Under the pieces are notes generated by a model. The model had not been told where the DNA came from, searched no databases, and saw only the letters and a program-made list of their open reading frames with translations. A stretch of 64,000 bases of DNA from Mesocentrotus franciscanus (taxonomy: Eukaryota; Echinodermata; Echinoidea; Camarodonta; Strongylocentrotidae), in the NCBI GenBank assembly GCA_037976565.1, contig CP137666.1:1455495-1519494 (forward strand). The letters are read 5' to 3'. Of this stretch, positions 53,640 to 64,000 are shown piece by piece; position 1 is the first letter of the stretch, and every line of letters begins with the position of its first letter. Made by a program: the position numbers and the translations under genes.

Positions 53640-56600
53640 CCAGTAATTTATTTTCCATTTATTTTGCCTTTGGAGGGTTTCCCTTCTCTCTATTGTGGAA
53701 AATCATAAATTTAATAAAAATAAAAATATGGGTGAACAATTGCTCTGTTTTTATGTTCCTGTCATCTATTCCTATATAAATTTCTTTCCAGGATAATTTC
53801 TTCAGAATTGGTAAATTAAGTCTATCTGCACATTTCCCCCAAACCTCCTTTATTTTATTACATTCAAAGAATACATGTTGATAAGTTTCTTCAAACATTT
53901 TGCAAAATGAGCACAACCCATTTTCATGAAACCTGAATCTACGTAAATGATGATTTGTATATAAGATCTTATGCAACAGTTTGAACTGAAGTTCTCGCAC
54001 TTTATTGCTTAAGGTACATATCCTTGGTTGAACAAATATCTTTTCTACTTCTCTTCTTGAAATATTATAAAGTGACATTAATTTGCAGCCTTTCGAGGAT
54101 ACACCATCTTTGCAGTTATCTCTTCAAATTTGAAAACTTACTTTAAAAACATAAACTCTAAACTGAAGCCACTGTGAATTGAATTTCTTAGAGGTTGAAC
54201 ATTTTGTTTCCAATCACAAGGGGCTACTGTATAAATTTTGTTTACTTTATCAATTTCCTCTCTGCCCAAACCCAACATTGTAAAATATGCTTCAGGTTTC
54301 AATTCTACATTTTCATCACAAATGTGATGAAGTCGATATATATTTTTTTCCTCATATAAGGTTTGACCTCCTAGCTGAATAAAATTATTATTATACAATT
54401 ATTATTTTTAACGAATTTTACTCAAATAAGGTTTGACCTCCTAGCTGATTAAAATTATTACAGTCAAACCTGCTTTAGTGACCACCTGTCTACAAAGACC
54501 ACCTGTCTACAAGGACCACTTTTTGTGTTTCCCTTGAAAATGGTTTCTCATTGAAACATGTACTAAAGGAACCTGTCTACAAAGACCACCTGTCTACAAA
54601 GACCACTTTTTGTGTTTCCCTTGAGCGGTCGCTATAGACAGGTTTGACTGTATTATACAATATTTCATTCTCTCTGTATCTCTCTTCTGTTTTAACATAT
54701 TCTTTCATATATTTCCATGCTTTCAGAAGATCGTGATGAAAAGAAGGTAACATGAATTTCCATGTATCTCTCCAATAATTGCAATAAAATATCAAATTCC
54801 CTCCCATCGGTCTCATTAATGTAATGGGCCCGTAATGGGTCGGTGACTACGAGTTTAGAAACAAAATGAATTCGAAACAGGCTCGGAAATACAGTTGAAG
54901 TCCACTTCATTATTTATAACGTGGCTACAAATTCGACCGAAGTTCCAGTAGGTTAAACGAAGATTATTAATTTTATGGCATTTTATATTAACTATTCTCT
55001 CAGAGGCTGGGCGGCCCTAAAAGATCGAGAGAATTCAGCAGCACATCCTATTACGTACAGAAACCTATCAGACTAAAACTGAGGTACGAAGTCATGCACA
55101 TGGTGCTTAAACATTCATGCGCCCGACACGGCTTCAATGTCACATGATCTCATTAGCCAATCGGGAGGGCCCTTACGAAGACAACCAATTACAAGATAGG
55201 ATATATATAGAAGGACCCGTAAGTCACTCGACCTGGAGATCAGTTTAACCTACCAATCAAGAGCGGAGTTATACATTCAATTAAATATAACCAATGACAA
55301 AGCACAATAGATAGAGTGGTTCTGACTACGTACCGGAGAAAATAGGAGGAGCCTACAGCCTCGCGAGAATGTCAGAACTTCGAAAAAACAGTTTATTGTC
55401 TAACGTGTTTATCGGAAATTAACACCTTTAAATATAATGCATAAATTCAAGTCCAGGGGTTGTTTACCCGTCCCTGGCATACTAATTCTGTTCAACTTTA
55501 GATGTATACAAAGTCTAACTAATAACCCTACAAATGATCAAATCAACCCAACTCCTCTATTGCTATAGCGCCCCATTTAGATCAATGTTTTGCCCAAATC
55601 AGCGTACCACTACATTAAATATTTAAAGTATTGTTTTAATTTGATAGCATGAGTTCCTGTTACAAGCCTTTTTATCCACATTATTCTATGTGCTTTTACA
55701 AACAACCTTATATTCATTATTTTGAGCCCACCCTGCTGATAGCCTAAAATCATTGTACTTCTTCTAATTTTATCTTTACCTCTCCACAAGAAATCAAAGC
55801 ATATTTCTTCAATTTCTTTATATTACCACTCTGGAACTGGCATTAGTGATGTTACATATATCAATTTAGAATATTAATATACTTTCATCAATTGAATTTT
55901 ACCCATTAAAGTTAAATCAGGGGCAGAATATATGTCTTATCTTTGTTTATATAGCATTAATCCTGATATTTTATTTTAAAAAACCTTCTAAACATGTTCT
56001 ATGTCCTTAACTGAACTCCTATCTTTGATGAAGAGTGTTATATCATCCGCATACAATACTTGCTTCATTTCTGTATTTCCAAAACAAATTCCTTTTACCA
56101 AGTGATTATTTCTAATCATATGTGCTAAAGGTTTAATGCATAAAATAAATAAGTATGGAGATAATGGGTCTCCCTGTCTGATTCCTCTTTCAACCTTAAA
56201 ATAACCTGTAGATGTGTATCCATTCATAACACAACTTTCAGTATTAGTATATAATATATTCACCCATTTACAAAACAATGGTTCAAACCCAAATTATTTC
56301 AAGACTCTGTATACAAAAAAATGAGAAAAGGAGTCAAATGCCTTTTCAAAATCTAAGGCCATCGAAAAAGCATTTTCTCTTTAAAAATTATGAAAAATCA
56401 TATCTATTATCCTTATTGCTTCTCCAATGTTCCTATTCTTAACATAGCCAAGTTGATCAGAAGCTACAATATCAGGTAAAATTTTATTTTGTATCTTTAA
56501 GTATCTTGGTTAAAATGTTATATTCCACATTTAATAGAGACATCGGTCTGTAATTCTTAATACAGTTTGGATCTTTGCCTTCTTTATGTACCAAGGTGAT

Positions 56601-57050
56601 AACTGCTTGTCTCTGAGAGGCTGATAGTTCTACATGTTTAAAAGCTTCATTGAAAAGGTGCAAGGACTAGATCTCCAATTACTGGCCAAAATTTAAGATA
56701 AAACTCTACACTTACTTAGTAAGCCATCATTTCCTTGTGATTTAGTTAATTTCATATTTTTTAATATCTCTTTACATCTCCTTTCTACTATCTTTTCTTT
56801 ACCTAAACCCCTTAAGGCCTCGCTCAATTGTTGCAGGTTACTAGGGGAAAAATCTAGATATCCATTTTGTACAACTTTTAATTTTTTTTATACAACTGAC
56901 TATAAAACTGTTTTTAGTCCCTCGACAATTTCTTTTTCCTCAATAATAATCTTTCCGTTTACATTTAATTTCTGTATTACACTTTTCTTTCTATTTGCTT
57001 CCATTAGCTGTTTATGTACATAGTTGCGATCGATATCAATCGCAAATAAG
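53640..57050 (-). mobile_element. Tx1/L1-like LINE, 5' truncated, interrupted
   Basis: Minus strand: NYRPMSLLNVEYNILTKI and SDQLGYVKNRNIGEAIRIID near 56,400-56,560, ERGIRQGDPLSPYLFIL and YADDITLF near 56,040-56,190, then VDKKACNR-like sequence near 55,650. About 54,915-55,600 is unrelated sequence, then DPLRAHYINETDGREFDILL and the zinc knuckle CSFCKMFEETYQHVFFEC at about 53,880. The family is inferred from the RT style and C-terminal knuckle. Several stops and frameshifts. Confidence 0.82.
54461..54650. mobile_element. 190-bp mariner-type MITE with TA duplication
   Basis: Ends CAGTCAAACCTG and CAGGTTTGACTG, flanked by TA on both sides. Inside, CCTGTCTACAAAGACCAC repeats. The sequence hit is itself duplicated next door (54,350-54,400), where the site is uninterrupted. 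Confidence 0.92.
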
Positions 57051-57179
57051 TTGCGATTAGTATCAACTCTTTATAAGACGGCCCCAAGGTGTCCCGGGCT
57101 CCTGTAAGAGTCGAGCCCTGATGTTGCACCCCAAAAAGGTTTTATGATTAAAGCTTGTACCTTTCCCTCGTTTGTCCTT

Positions 57180-57600
57180 TTTCTACATAATGATAATAAT
57201 ATATAACATTTACAAAGCGCATAAACAAGAAATACTTGTAGTTGAATAAACAAACTAAGAGAGAGAGAGAGAGACCATAATCAGTCAAAAATTAAACAAT
57301 AATTACAAACAGAGAGGAAAATTAAACAAATTAGAAAATATATGTTTTCAGACACCTCTTGAAAGCTGTGAGAGTATGGCAATTCTTTAGTACAGGGGGT
57401 AAAGAGTTCTAGGATTTAGGGGCAACTGAAAAAGCCCTATCACCTAACTATAATAAAGTTTGGCATTTTTCTCTGAATAAGATGTATTATAACTTGAAGA
57501 GAACGTTGGGTTCTAGGAAGAGGTGAAAAATAATTTGTGAGCCATTTCATTGTTATTATGCAGGTGTGGAAGAACATCGGAGAAAAATTTTTACCTGAAA
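57180..57600. mobile_element. Interspersed repeat, SINE-like
   Basis: Starts with AATGATAATAATATA and ACATTTACAAAGCGCATAAA, and later has GACACCTCTTGAAAGCTGTG and GAAAAAGCCCTATCACC, a layout seen in many marine-animal SINEs. No A/B boxes identified. Confidence 0.45.
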
Positions 57601-58004
57601 AGCATGGCTCTTCAAATGCCTTGAGATTCTAAATATGACATGTTACATCTTAAAAATGAGGACCACTTTTTTATGGCACATGTTTCTGTAGTCCCATATA
57701 CATCTTTCTGTGTACAGTGTTTGTTACTTTTACCAAGACTGGGCCAAATTCCTGATCATTTTGATGATTCCATGCAATCGCATGACCAGAACTCAACTTT
57801 ATTTTTAAATGCAAGCGATTGCAGTACACATACAAAAAACAGTGATGTACATGTACATGTAGATACATGTTGGCCTACTCAACAGTGTGAAGGCTTCTAT
57901 AAATTGAATTTTCATTGTATCACAATCAAAAAGGTTGTTTTACCTGTGAGACTTTCGCCTACTCGTTGCTGCAGGCATCATCAGGCTGATGTCTTATCGC
58001 CAGA

Positions 58005-58185
58005 AGAAAAATCGCCAGAAGAAAAGAGGGAGGAAAGTAAAGGGGAGAGGAGAAAAAGGAGGGGGAAAGGGGAAGAGAGAGGAGAGAAAAGGCGGAAAAA
58101 GAAGAAAGGGGGAAAGACGGAGGAGAGAAAAGGGGAAAAGGAGAATAATGAGAAGGGAAAAGAAAGAAAGGGGATGATATTATAA
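58005..58185. repeat. Polypurine tract of about 180 bp
   Basis: Almost only A and G on the + strand, with G-runs (GGAGGGGGAAAGGGGAAG) and a few pyrimidines. Confidence 0.9.
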
Positions 58186-58629
58186 GAAGGTGTTTTTTTA
58201 CCGGGTAAGGGGCGGGGGGGGGGGCATGCAATTTTAAGTCAAACATGACTAATACCACAGATTTTATCTCCTTTATAACTTCTAACTTCTAAATTATAAC
58301 TTAGTCTTGAATTAATTTTCCGATATACCTATTCTAGGTGCTCTTTCAGCATGCAGATTGTCCCCGCCATTAATCCTGCCACAGTTGCTGGTTTCATTGT
58401 CATATTATTTTCTGTCATCCCTGTGGCCGCGAAGAGCCTACCACAAAGTTTCTATCCGTTTCGCAAGCACTTTTTTCCATCGCCTACATGTAATGCTTAT
58501 TGCTTCCAGTCTGCCAAAGATCCCAGTGGCGGATCTATGGGGGAGGGGTTAGGAGGTTTCCCCCCCTCCTTGGGCTGCCAAGTGAAAATGTGATGTGAAT
58601 AGAAAAACGCCATCATGTGTCCAGACCCA

Positions 58630-59184
58630 CACAGTATCCGCATCGTCATCGGGTCAAACCCCCCTTAAACTGTTACTTGATTTAAAAAGACGTTATCATG
58701 CACTGCTTTTTATGGTCTCCATTGTGTTAGTAGATGCCAGGAAAACATCACTTACGAAGGTTCAAAATAGCAACAACAAAAATCGCCTCGCCACTACCCG
58801 GCTCGGACTTCGCGGCTCGTTGACGATGTTCCGCATCGTCATTGGGTAGAACCCCCCTTAAACTGTTACTTAAGTGATTTAAAAAGACGTTATCATGCAC
58901 TGCTTTTCATGGTCTCCATTGTGTTAGTATATAGATGCCAGGAAAACATCATTTACGGGGGTTCAAAATAGCAACAACAAAAATCGCCTCTCGCCGCTAC
59001 ACGACTCGGACTTCGAGGCTCGTGGACGATGCTCCGCATCGTCATTGTTTCGAACCCCCCTCAAACTGTTACTTGATTTAAAAATACGTTATCATGAACT
59101 GCTGTTTATGGTCTCCATTGTGTTAGTAGATGCCAGGAAAATATCACTTACGGGGGTTCAAAATAGCCCCAAAAAAAAAAAAAA

Positions 59185-59227
<43 letters not shown>

Positions 59228-59620
59228 ATATATAAATAAATAATAATAATAATAATAAATAAATAAAAAATTAAAAATCGCCTCGCCGCTACGCGGCTCG
59301 TGGACGGTCATTGGGTCGAACACCCCTTAAACTGTTACTTGATTTAAAAAGACGTTATCATGCACTGCTTTTTATGGTCTCCATTGAGGCTCGTGGACGA
59401 TGCTCCGCATCGTCATTGTTTCGAACCCCTCCCCCCCTCAAACTGTTACTTGATTTAAAAATACGTTATCATGAACTGCTGTTTATGGTCTCCATTGTGT
59501 TAGTAGATGCCAGGAAAACATCACTTACGGGGGTTCAAAATAGCAACAACAAAAAATCGCCTCGCCGCTTCGCGGCTCGTGGACGATGCTCCGTGTCGTC
59601 ATTGCGTCAACCCCCCCCTT
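58630..59620. repeat. Tandem array, five copies of about 200 bp
   Basis: TGTTACTT near the start of each unit occurs at 58,671, 58,864, 59,067, 59,333 and 59,444. Units share AAGACGTTATCATGCACTGC, GATGCCAGGAAAACATCA and CTCGTGGACGATGCTCCG. Spacing varies (193, 203, 266, 111), the long one because of an AAAT microsatellite and the short one because of an internal deletion. Confidence 0.93.
59167..59272. repeat. (AAAT)n microsatellite
   Basis: A run of AAAT units with AAT interruptions inside the third unit of the array. Confidence 0.97.
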
Positions 59621-59963
59621 AGTGGATTCTTACTCTTGGAGGGGGTAGGAGAAAGCAATTTTACATCATATTACTCCAGGAAGTGCCTGAAAATGCCTAA
59701 TGCCTAATGTGGTTCTAACATTGCAAATGCTTCATACTCAGGGAGGGGGTTCTGACCCCCTCCCAGACCCACCCCCACTTGGTCGCTCCGCTTCCTCGCC
59801 GCTGACGCCTCGCTCCATCGTTTTTTTAAATATTTCACCCCATGCGATTTTGTGCCCCCCCCCCTCCCCGGTAAGAAATTCCTGGATCCGCCACTGTTAT
59901 GGTATGGTTGTGCTGTGTTACGTGGTCGCTAATTGCTGACTTTTTGTTTTTTTGTGATATGAA

Positions 59964-60596
59964 GGGGTGACCAAAGTTCGCGGACATTTTAGAACATATC
60001 ACAAAATGTGATATTCGATCTATGATTTCTCATATTCTACATAAATTTGTTTATTTCAATTATTACCAAACGAACGGCAAAGTTTTTTTTACTACAAACT
60101 GGGTCAACTGGAAAATTTATCGTCGAAGGATTTCGGAGATATCGCGATCTGAAAATTCGATGTCCGATCGTGCGTGCGCGCTGCATCTAAAAAAGTCTTA
60201 AAAACAACGAGACCTAAGTTCACGCACGGGGGTTTACAGCTGATTTATACAAAAATGCGATACATCAAAAATAAGGTAATTTCATAATTTGCAAGGCAAG
60301 ATATCATACAATCAGTTGGTACCACTCTTTACTTACAATTTTGAGGATATCTGCTCTCAAAATGAAGATTTCCAAACCCTTCTCGGTAAGTTGATAATTT
60401 GTCGGAACAGATGCAAATGACTGCAAGATTTGCCGATCTTTTGTCAATATTTTCACAATTTCGCACCCAATTCCAAAGAAAATTTCGTTTCTGGGTAATT
60501 CTATGATCCTCTTTCCATTGGTGATATCAGATTTTCGAAATCTTACCGATTTTTTGAGAAAGCGAACTTTGGTCACGCGCGAACTTTGGTCACACC
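59964..60596. mobile_element. 633-bp MITE
   Basis: GGGGTGACCAAAGTTCGCG at 59,964 is mirrored by CGCGAACTTTGGTCACACC ending at 60,596 (one mismatch). A second inner copy, GCGAACTTTGGTCACG, lies next to the right end. A 90-codon minus-strand frame inside resembles nothing known and is probably chance. Confidence 0.75.
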
Positions 60597-60599
60597 ATC

Positions 60600-63589
60600 A
60601 TACAATGAAAAATGGGATGTGTAACATTCCACTTGGCTATGAAGTTTCATGCTCCGAACCGCGCTTCCACTGCGGGGACTTGCGGAGGCCGGGCACCAGT
60701 TTTACATTTATTACAAAATATTAAATTACCGGCAAAATTTCAGTGTAAATCATAAACTTTATATGGGGATTGTATTGGGAATGGTGCATCAGACAATTTT
60801 TTCAAATTTAGTACTCCGCCCTTCTGTCATGAAAGGAACTTTTTCCAGGCGAGAAGGGAATTCTTTTGTTTAAGCACTGGTAGGAAATGTACTACTCAAA
60901 GGTCAGTTAGAGGTAGCCAAGCGTAGGATGCATTATTGCATACATTTGCATTTAAGACACACAGTATATGGGGTTTTGGTTATGCATGATTTTGGGTTGG
61001 CTATTGAATGTAAATAGAAATAGAAATAGCTTGCATACCTAGGAGGTTTTGAATGTTAAGGACCTGGCAAAGAAAGGGTAAAGGGAAGTTGCTGTAGAAT
61101 AATGGGCAGAACACTTCAAGTCAGTGCTACGGTGCAGACATTAAATTTTTGACGCCTCGATTTGTAGGCTGAAGATTAAAATTTCATTATACCTTTATAT
61201 AATCGTGTTCTGTTGTGGTTTCTGATGAGGTAGCAGTTTAAATAATTTAAAAAAAAGTCACTCACGTGACACCTTCCTATAATTTGTGTGCCAGAGTTGG
61301 TAAAAGAAAAATTAGATCCTGACAAAAACTCAATATTTTAGGATAATGCACTAATTTGTGCATGTTTTAATGTCCCGTTACTTAATCCATGATTTACAAT
61401 CTTCAATAACATTAAGTTTGCTAATGCGTGTTTTCGCGTGTTTTTGTATTTTTGCAGTTGGAAGAAAGGATGAAATTACACAAGTTTGTGTTCGCTTGAT
61501 CTACTCATTACACATTCAACAATTGATAAGAAACCAATAAAAAGGGACAGCGAACAGTTGCTGGGATAACATTTTCTGATGTAGGAATTCAAAATCCTGA
61601 AATGTCATGCGCTCTTTTATCTCACCATCTGGTCAACAGTTGAAGATTAGCGCATAATTTTTCGGCGGCTTGGAGCATGGGGTCAAAGGAAAGCGGATTA
61701 ACTCCACTCCTTTCTTACTCCTCTCTGCATAAACTGAAACATTTATAATACTATTCAAATTTCAAAATAAATATCATGTATCACCAATTCCAATTGCTAC
61801 AGGTTGAATCAAGCTATGTGGTAGAAAATGTGTAGAAAAGGATAATTAGATAAATGAATGTAAATGATAAATGGTTAATTATCATAATATTTATTTAATT
61901 GTAATGTAATAAGTAATTTTAAATGGTATACATGTACATGTACGTCTTCATCTAAACTTGCTTAAATCAATCTGATGTTGTAGCAAATATAAAACATAAA
62001 TAACCATTTAAATCAATGAAAGGATGGCAAGTTGCATAAAAACACCACATCCCAAAGTTTGCTTCACTCAACATGTCTATAATCTGAATGAAAACAAAAG
62101 CTTGGGGTAAGTAACAATCTATAAACTTTTTTCTTTTTGGTTTTGACACGGAGTAAATAACTTGTCAATTAGTTCAAGGTTGACAGAAAATCTGTGCAAA
62201 TCGGTACCACTATACTGTACATACGCTGTACTTTACTGGCCTGTGCTGATCCATTGAATGTGTATAGACACCCATGGCCGCTCTTCTAAATCCCTATTTT
62301 GTATGTTAAGGTCACAAAGTACAGACATTCTTCAGCAAGCTTCAAAGATGATTATAATTTAACATGCATTGTACAATGTAAAGCTGCAGAGACAAACAAT
62401 GAAAGAGAGGGGGAGGGTGGGGTGGGATGGAGACAGGCAGATGTTCGTATTTGTGCACCTTGGAGAGTCTTGCTGGTTAGGGTAGGCCTGAATGTACATG
62501 ACAACATCCTTTCATCATGATCGTGTCTTGGGTTTTTTTTTCTTCTTGTTTTTCCTATGTCTCCTATCATTATGTCTGTTTGTGAGCACTTGCTACATAC
62601 ATGCACATGTAGATTAGAGTTAACTATTGCTTCACAGCTAATCTTGTAAAAAACTTTTCAAAAAAGTTTGAGATCTGTTTATCAGTTTACAAGTAGCCTA
62701 TTATAGGCACACATTTAGCTCTCCCAGGCCCAATGTAAACTCAAGTTTTAATGTGATAAGGGGAAATGGAACGTTTTTCTCTAGAAAATAGAAATCGGAA
62801 AGGTAGAGAAAGAATGCACTTTAAGTCCTGCTCCAAGGGGTCATTGTCATTGACTTGTGAATTTACCAACTATCAAAGAATTGGGGTCAAACTGTCACAC
62901 AGATGAGATTTGTGAGTAAGTTTGTTTGGTATTTTGTCTCCCAGTTGGGTGATCTTCTAGGTACTGTTGTATTTGATTGAATTGCGCAGGTGGATTTCAA
63001 AATTGCTAATTTGAGATTTGCATGGATTTAGTGATCTCATATTTCAAACATTCATAACTCCCTTATATTTGGCCTGATTATTTCAAACTGTCGCCTTTCT
63101 TTTTCTAATGTTTTCTGCTTCTATACCAATGAAGTTATTACACGGGTTTGATAACACTTTAAACCTGTCCCCTCATTTGGTATCTTCCCCCTCAATTGCT
63201 TTGTGACAAATACACAGTATCGTTGAGGGTAGTCAGTCCCTAAAGCTCCTTCCACATATGACGGGATAAAACCAACTAAAAGAAAATGGCAAAGGCAACA
63301 CAAATAAAAAATAATACAAAAATACATGTACGTGTACAGAAATTGGAAGCACACATTGCCTTTTCTTTTTTTAAGTCAATTTATTTTGCCTATTTTGGGA
63401 ACTGGAGGCTGTTTACCTCATAACGTTAACACGTTTAAGACCAACTCTGACTCTATTTTTTACATCATATATGATAAAAATCAATCCTCTTTGATGTAGG
63501 CCTACGAGTTTGTAATTTTTTTAGTTGTAATTTCAAACAGCCATGGCAAGCATACTAATGACTGCTTTCCTTTTTCTATTATATTCCAG
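60600..63589 (+). other. No gene recognised; upstream/intron of the second plexin
   Basis: AT-rich, with no repeat ends or exons that I can support. It must hold at least part of the 5' UTR intron of the gene at 63,590. Confidence 0.45.
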
Positions 63590-63616
63590 GAAACGATTTT
63601 CAAGGAAACAAAGGAG

Positions 63617-64000
63617 ATGCTCAAAGGCACTATGGAGCAGAAGCACAAAATGCTGTGCAATTTACTCCTGACACAAAATGGAAGAACTTTTAGCAGACTT
63701 CATGCACTTGTGAGCATATTTCTATGTTTCGTCATCTTTTTGCATCACCCAAACAGTGTGGTTGGGACATTAGAGGCATACGGACCTGTAGAGTTCATTA
63801 GCGAAGCAGACGATCCACAATTTGCCAACTTTGATGTGGATGAAAGAACTGGTGATATTTACATTGGAGCGAAAAACTCCTTATTTCATCTCCATTCAGA
63901 CTTCAGTTTACAGGGAGAAGTAAGTACTGCGCCTGATCCTGCAGAATGCCAGGATACACAAACCTGCGTGAACTACAACAGGATCCTTGCTGTTGCACCA
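63617..64000 (+). CDS. Plexin-like receptor, first coding exon (partial)
   Basis: The exon opens after acceptor TATATTCCAG at 63,580-63,589 and runs past the window. Start candidates in frame are 63,617, 63,632 and 63,650; all precede a signal peptide with core LVSIFLCFVIFL. The mature part begins near TLEAYGPVEFIS and enters the sema domain: FDVDERTGDIYIGAKNSLFH, LHSDFSLQGEVSTAPDPAEC, NYNRILAVAP. The pattern (TGDIYIGAxNxLFxL, then CxxxxTC and an NRILAV strand) is that of the first blade of the plexin sema propeller, the ligand-binding part. Semaphorins share the fold, but the neighbouring plexin gene and relic, and the same exon layout as the relic at 26,553, favour plexin. No stop in 137 codons. 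Confidence 0.8.
   Translation, partial: MLKGTMEQKHKMLCNLLLTQNGRTFSRLHALVSIFLCFVIFLHHPNSVVGTLEAYGPVEFISEADDPQFANFDVDERTGDIYIGAKNSLFHLHSDFSLQGEVSTAPDPAECQDTQTCVNYNRILAVAP

Noticed and set aside
57959..58258. 99-codon Pro/Phe/Ser-rich minus-strand frame
   Set aside because: The reverse of the polypurine tract; not a gene.
1..64000. CRISPR array, bacterial operon or phage region
   Set aside because: The repeats are eukaryotic satellites and transposons; the genes have introns and polyadenylation signals.

Overview
This is animal nuclear DNA: AT-rich, with GT-AG introns, long stretches of nested interspersed repeats and no prokaryotic gene organisation. The repeat fauna (CR1/L2-like, Tx1-like and Penelope-like retroelements, a tRNA-derived SINE with an (ATT)n tail, many palindromic MITEs and degenerate 'TCGCTCGC'-type satellites) fits a marine invertebrate deuterostome, most likely an echinoderm. 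That is an inference from style; no marker gene proves the species.

The host genes I can support are plexins, all on the + strand. Positions 1-11,152 hold the last 15 exons of a plexin-like receptor: the cytoplasmic split RasGAP domain with an inserted RhoGTPase-binding domain, ending at a TAG stop with a polyadenylation signal about 145 bp downstream. Its arginine fingers appear to be missing, and one GAP exon carries an apparent 1-nt frameshift. Positions 26,553-26,912 hold a broken relic of a plexin first coding exon (splice acceptor, start codon, signal peptide, start of the sema domain, frameshift, abrupt end). Positions 63,590-64,000 hold the first coding exon of another plexin-like gene, running off the window. 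The window is therefore part of a head-to-tail plexin cluster: one gene end, one relic and one gene start.

The 52 kb between the two gene parts is almost entirely repeats. From left to right: a degraded MITE (12.9-13.4 kb); tandem duplications at 16.7 kb and 17.6-18.5 kb; a nearly complete but broken CR1/L2-like LINE (21.0-24.9 kb); a seven-copy tandem array (25.4-26.4 kb) just before the plexin relic; a cluster of palindromes and duplications (29.5-31.1 kb); LINE fragments and a 365-bp tRNA-derived SINE (33-39.5 kb).

The most unusual object is a 6.7-kb element at 39,523-46,203. It has about 1-kb terminal inverted repeats and a TTA target duplication, and contains a decayed minus-strand gene of an uncharacterised, repeat-borne protein family with a GCDSTSA motif. 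It is followed by a 2.1-kb fold-back element built from tandem repeats (47,399-49,545), a Penelope-like relic (51.1-52.1 kb), a Tx1-like LINE with a MITE whose empty site is preserved next door (53.6-57.0 kb), a tandem array (58.6-59.6 kb) and another MITE (60.0-60.6 kb). The last 3 kb before the second plexin show no gene.

All assignments come from reading translated sequence and recalling families; no database search was run.
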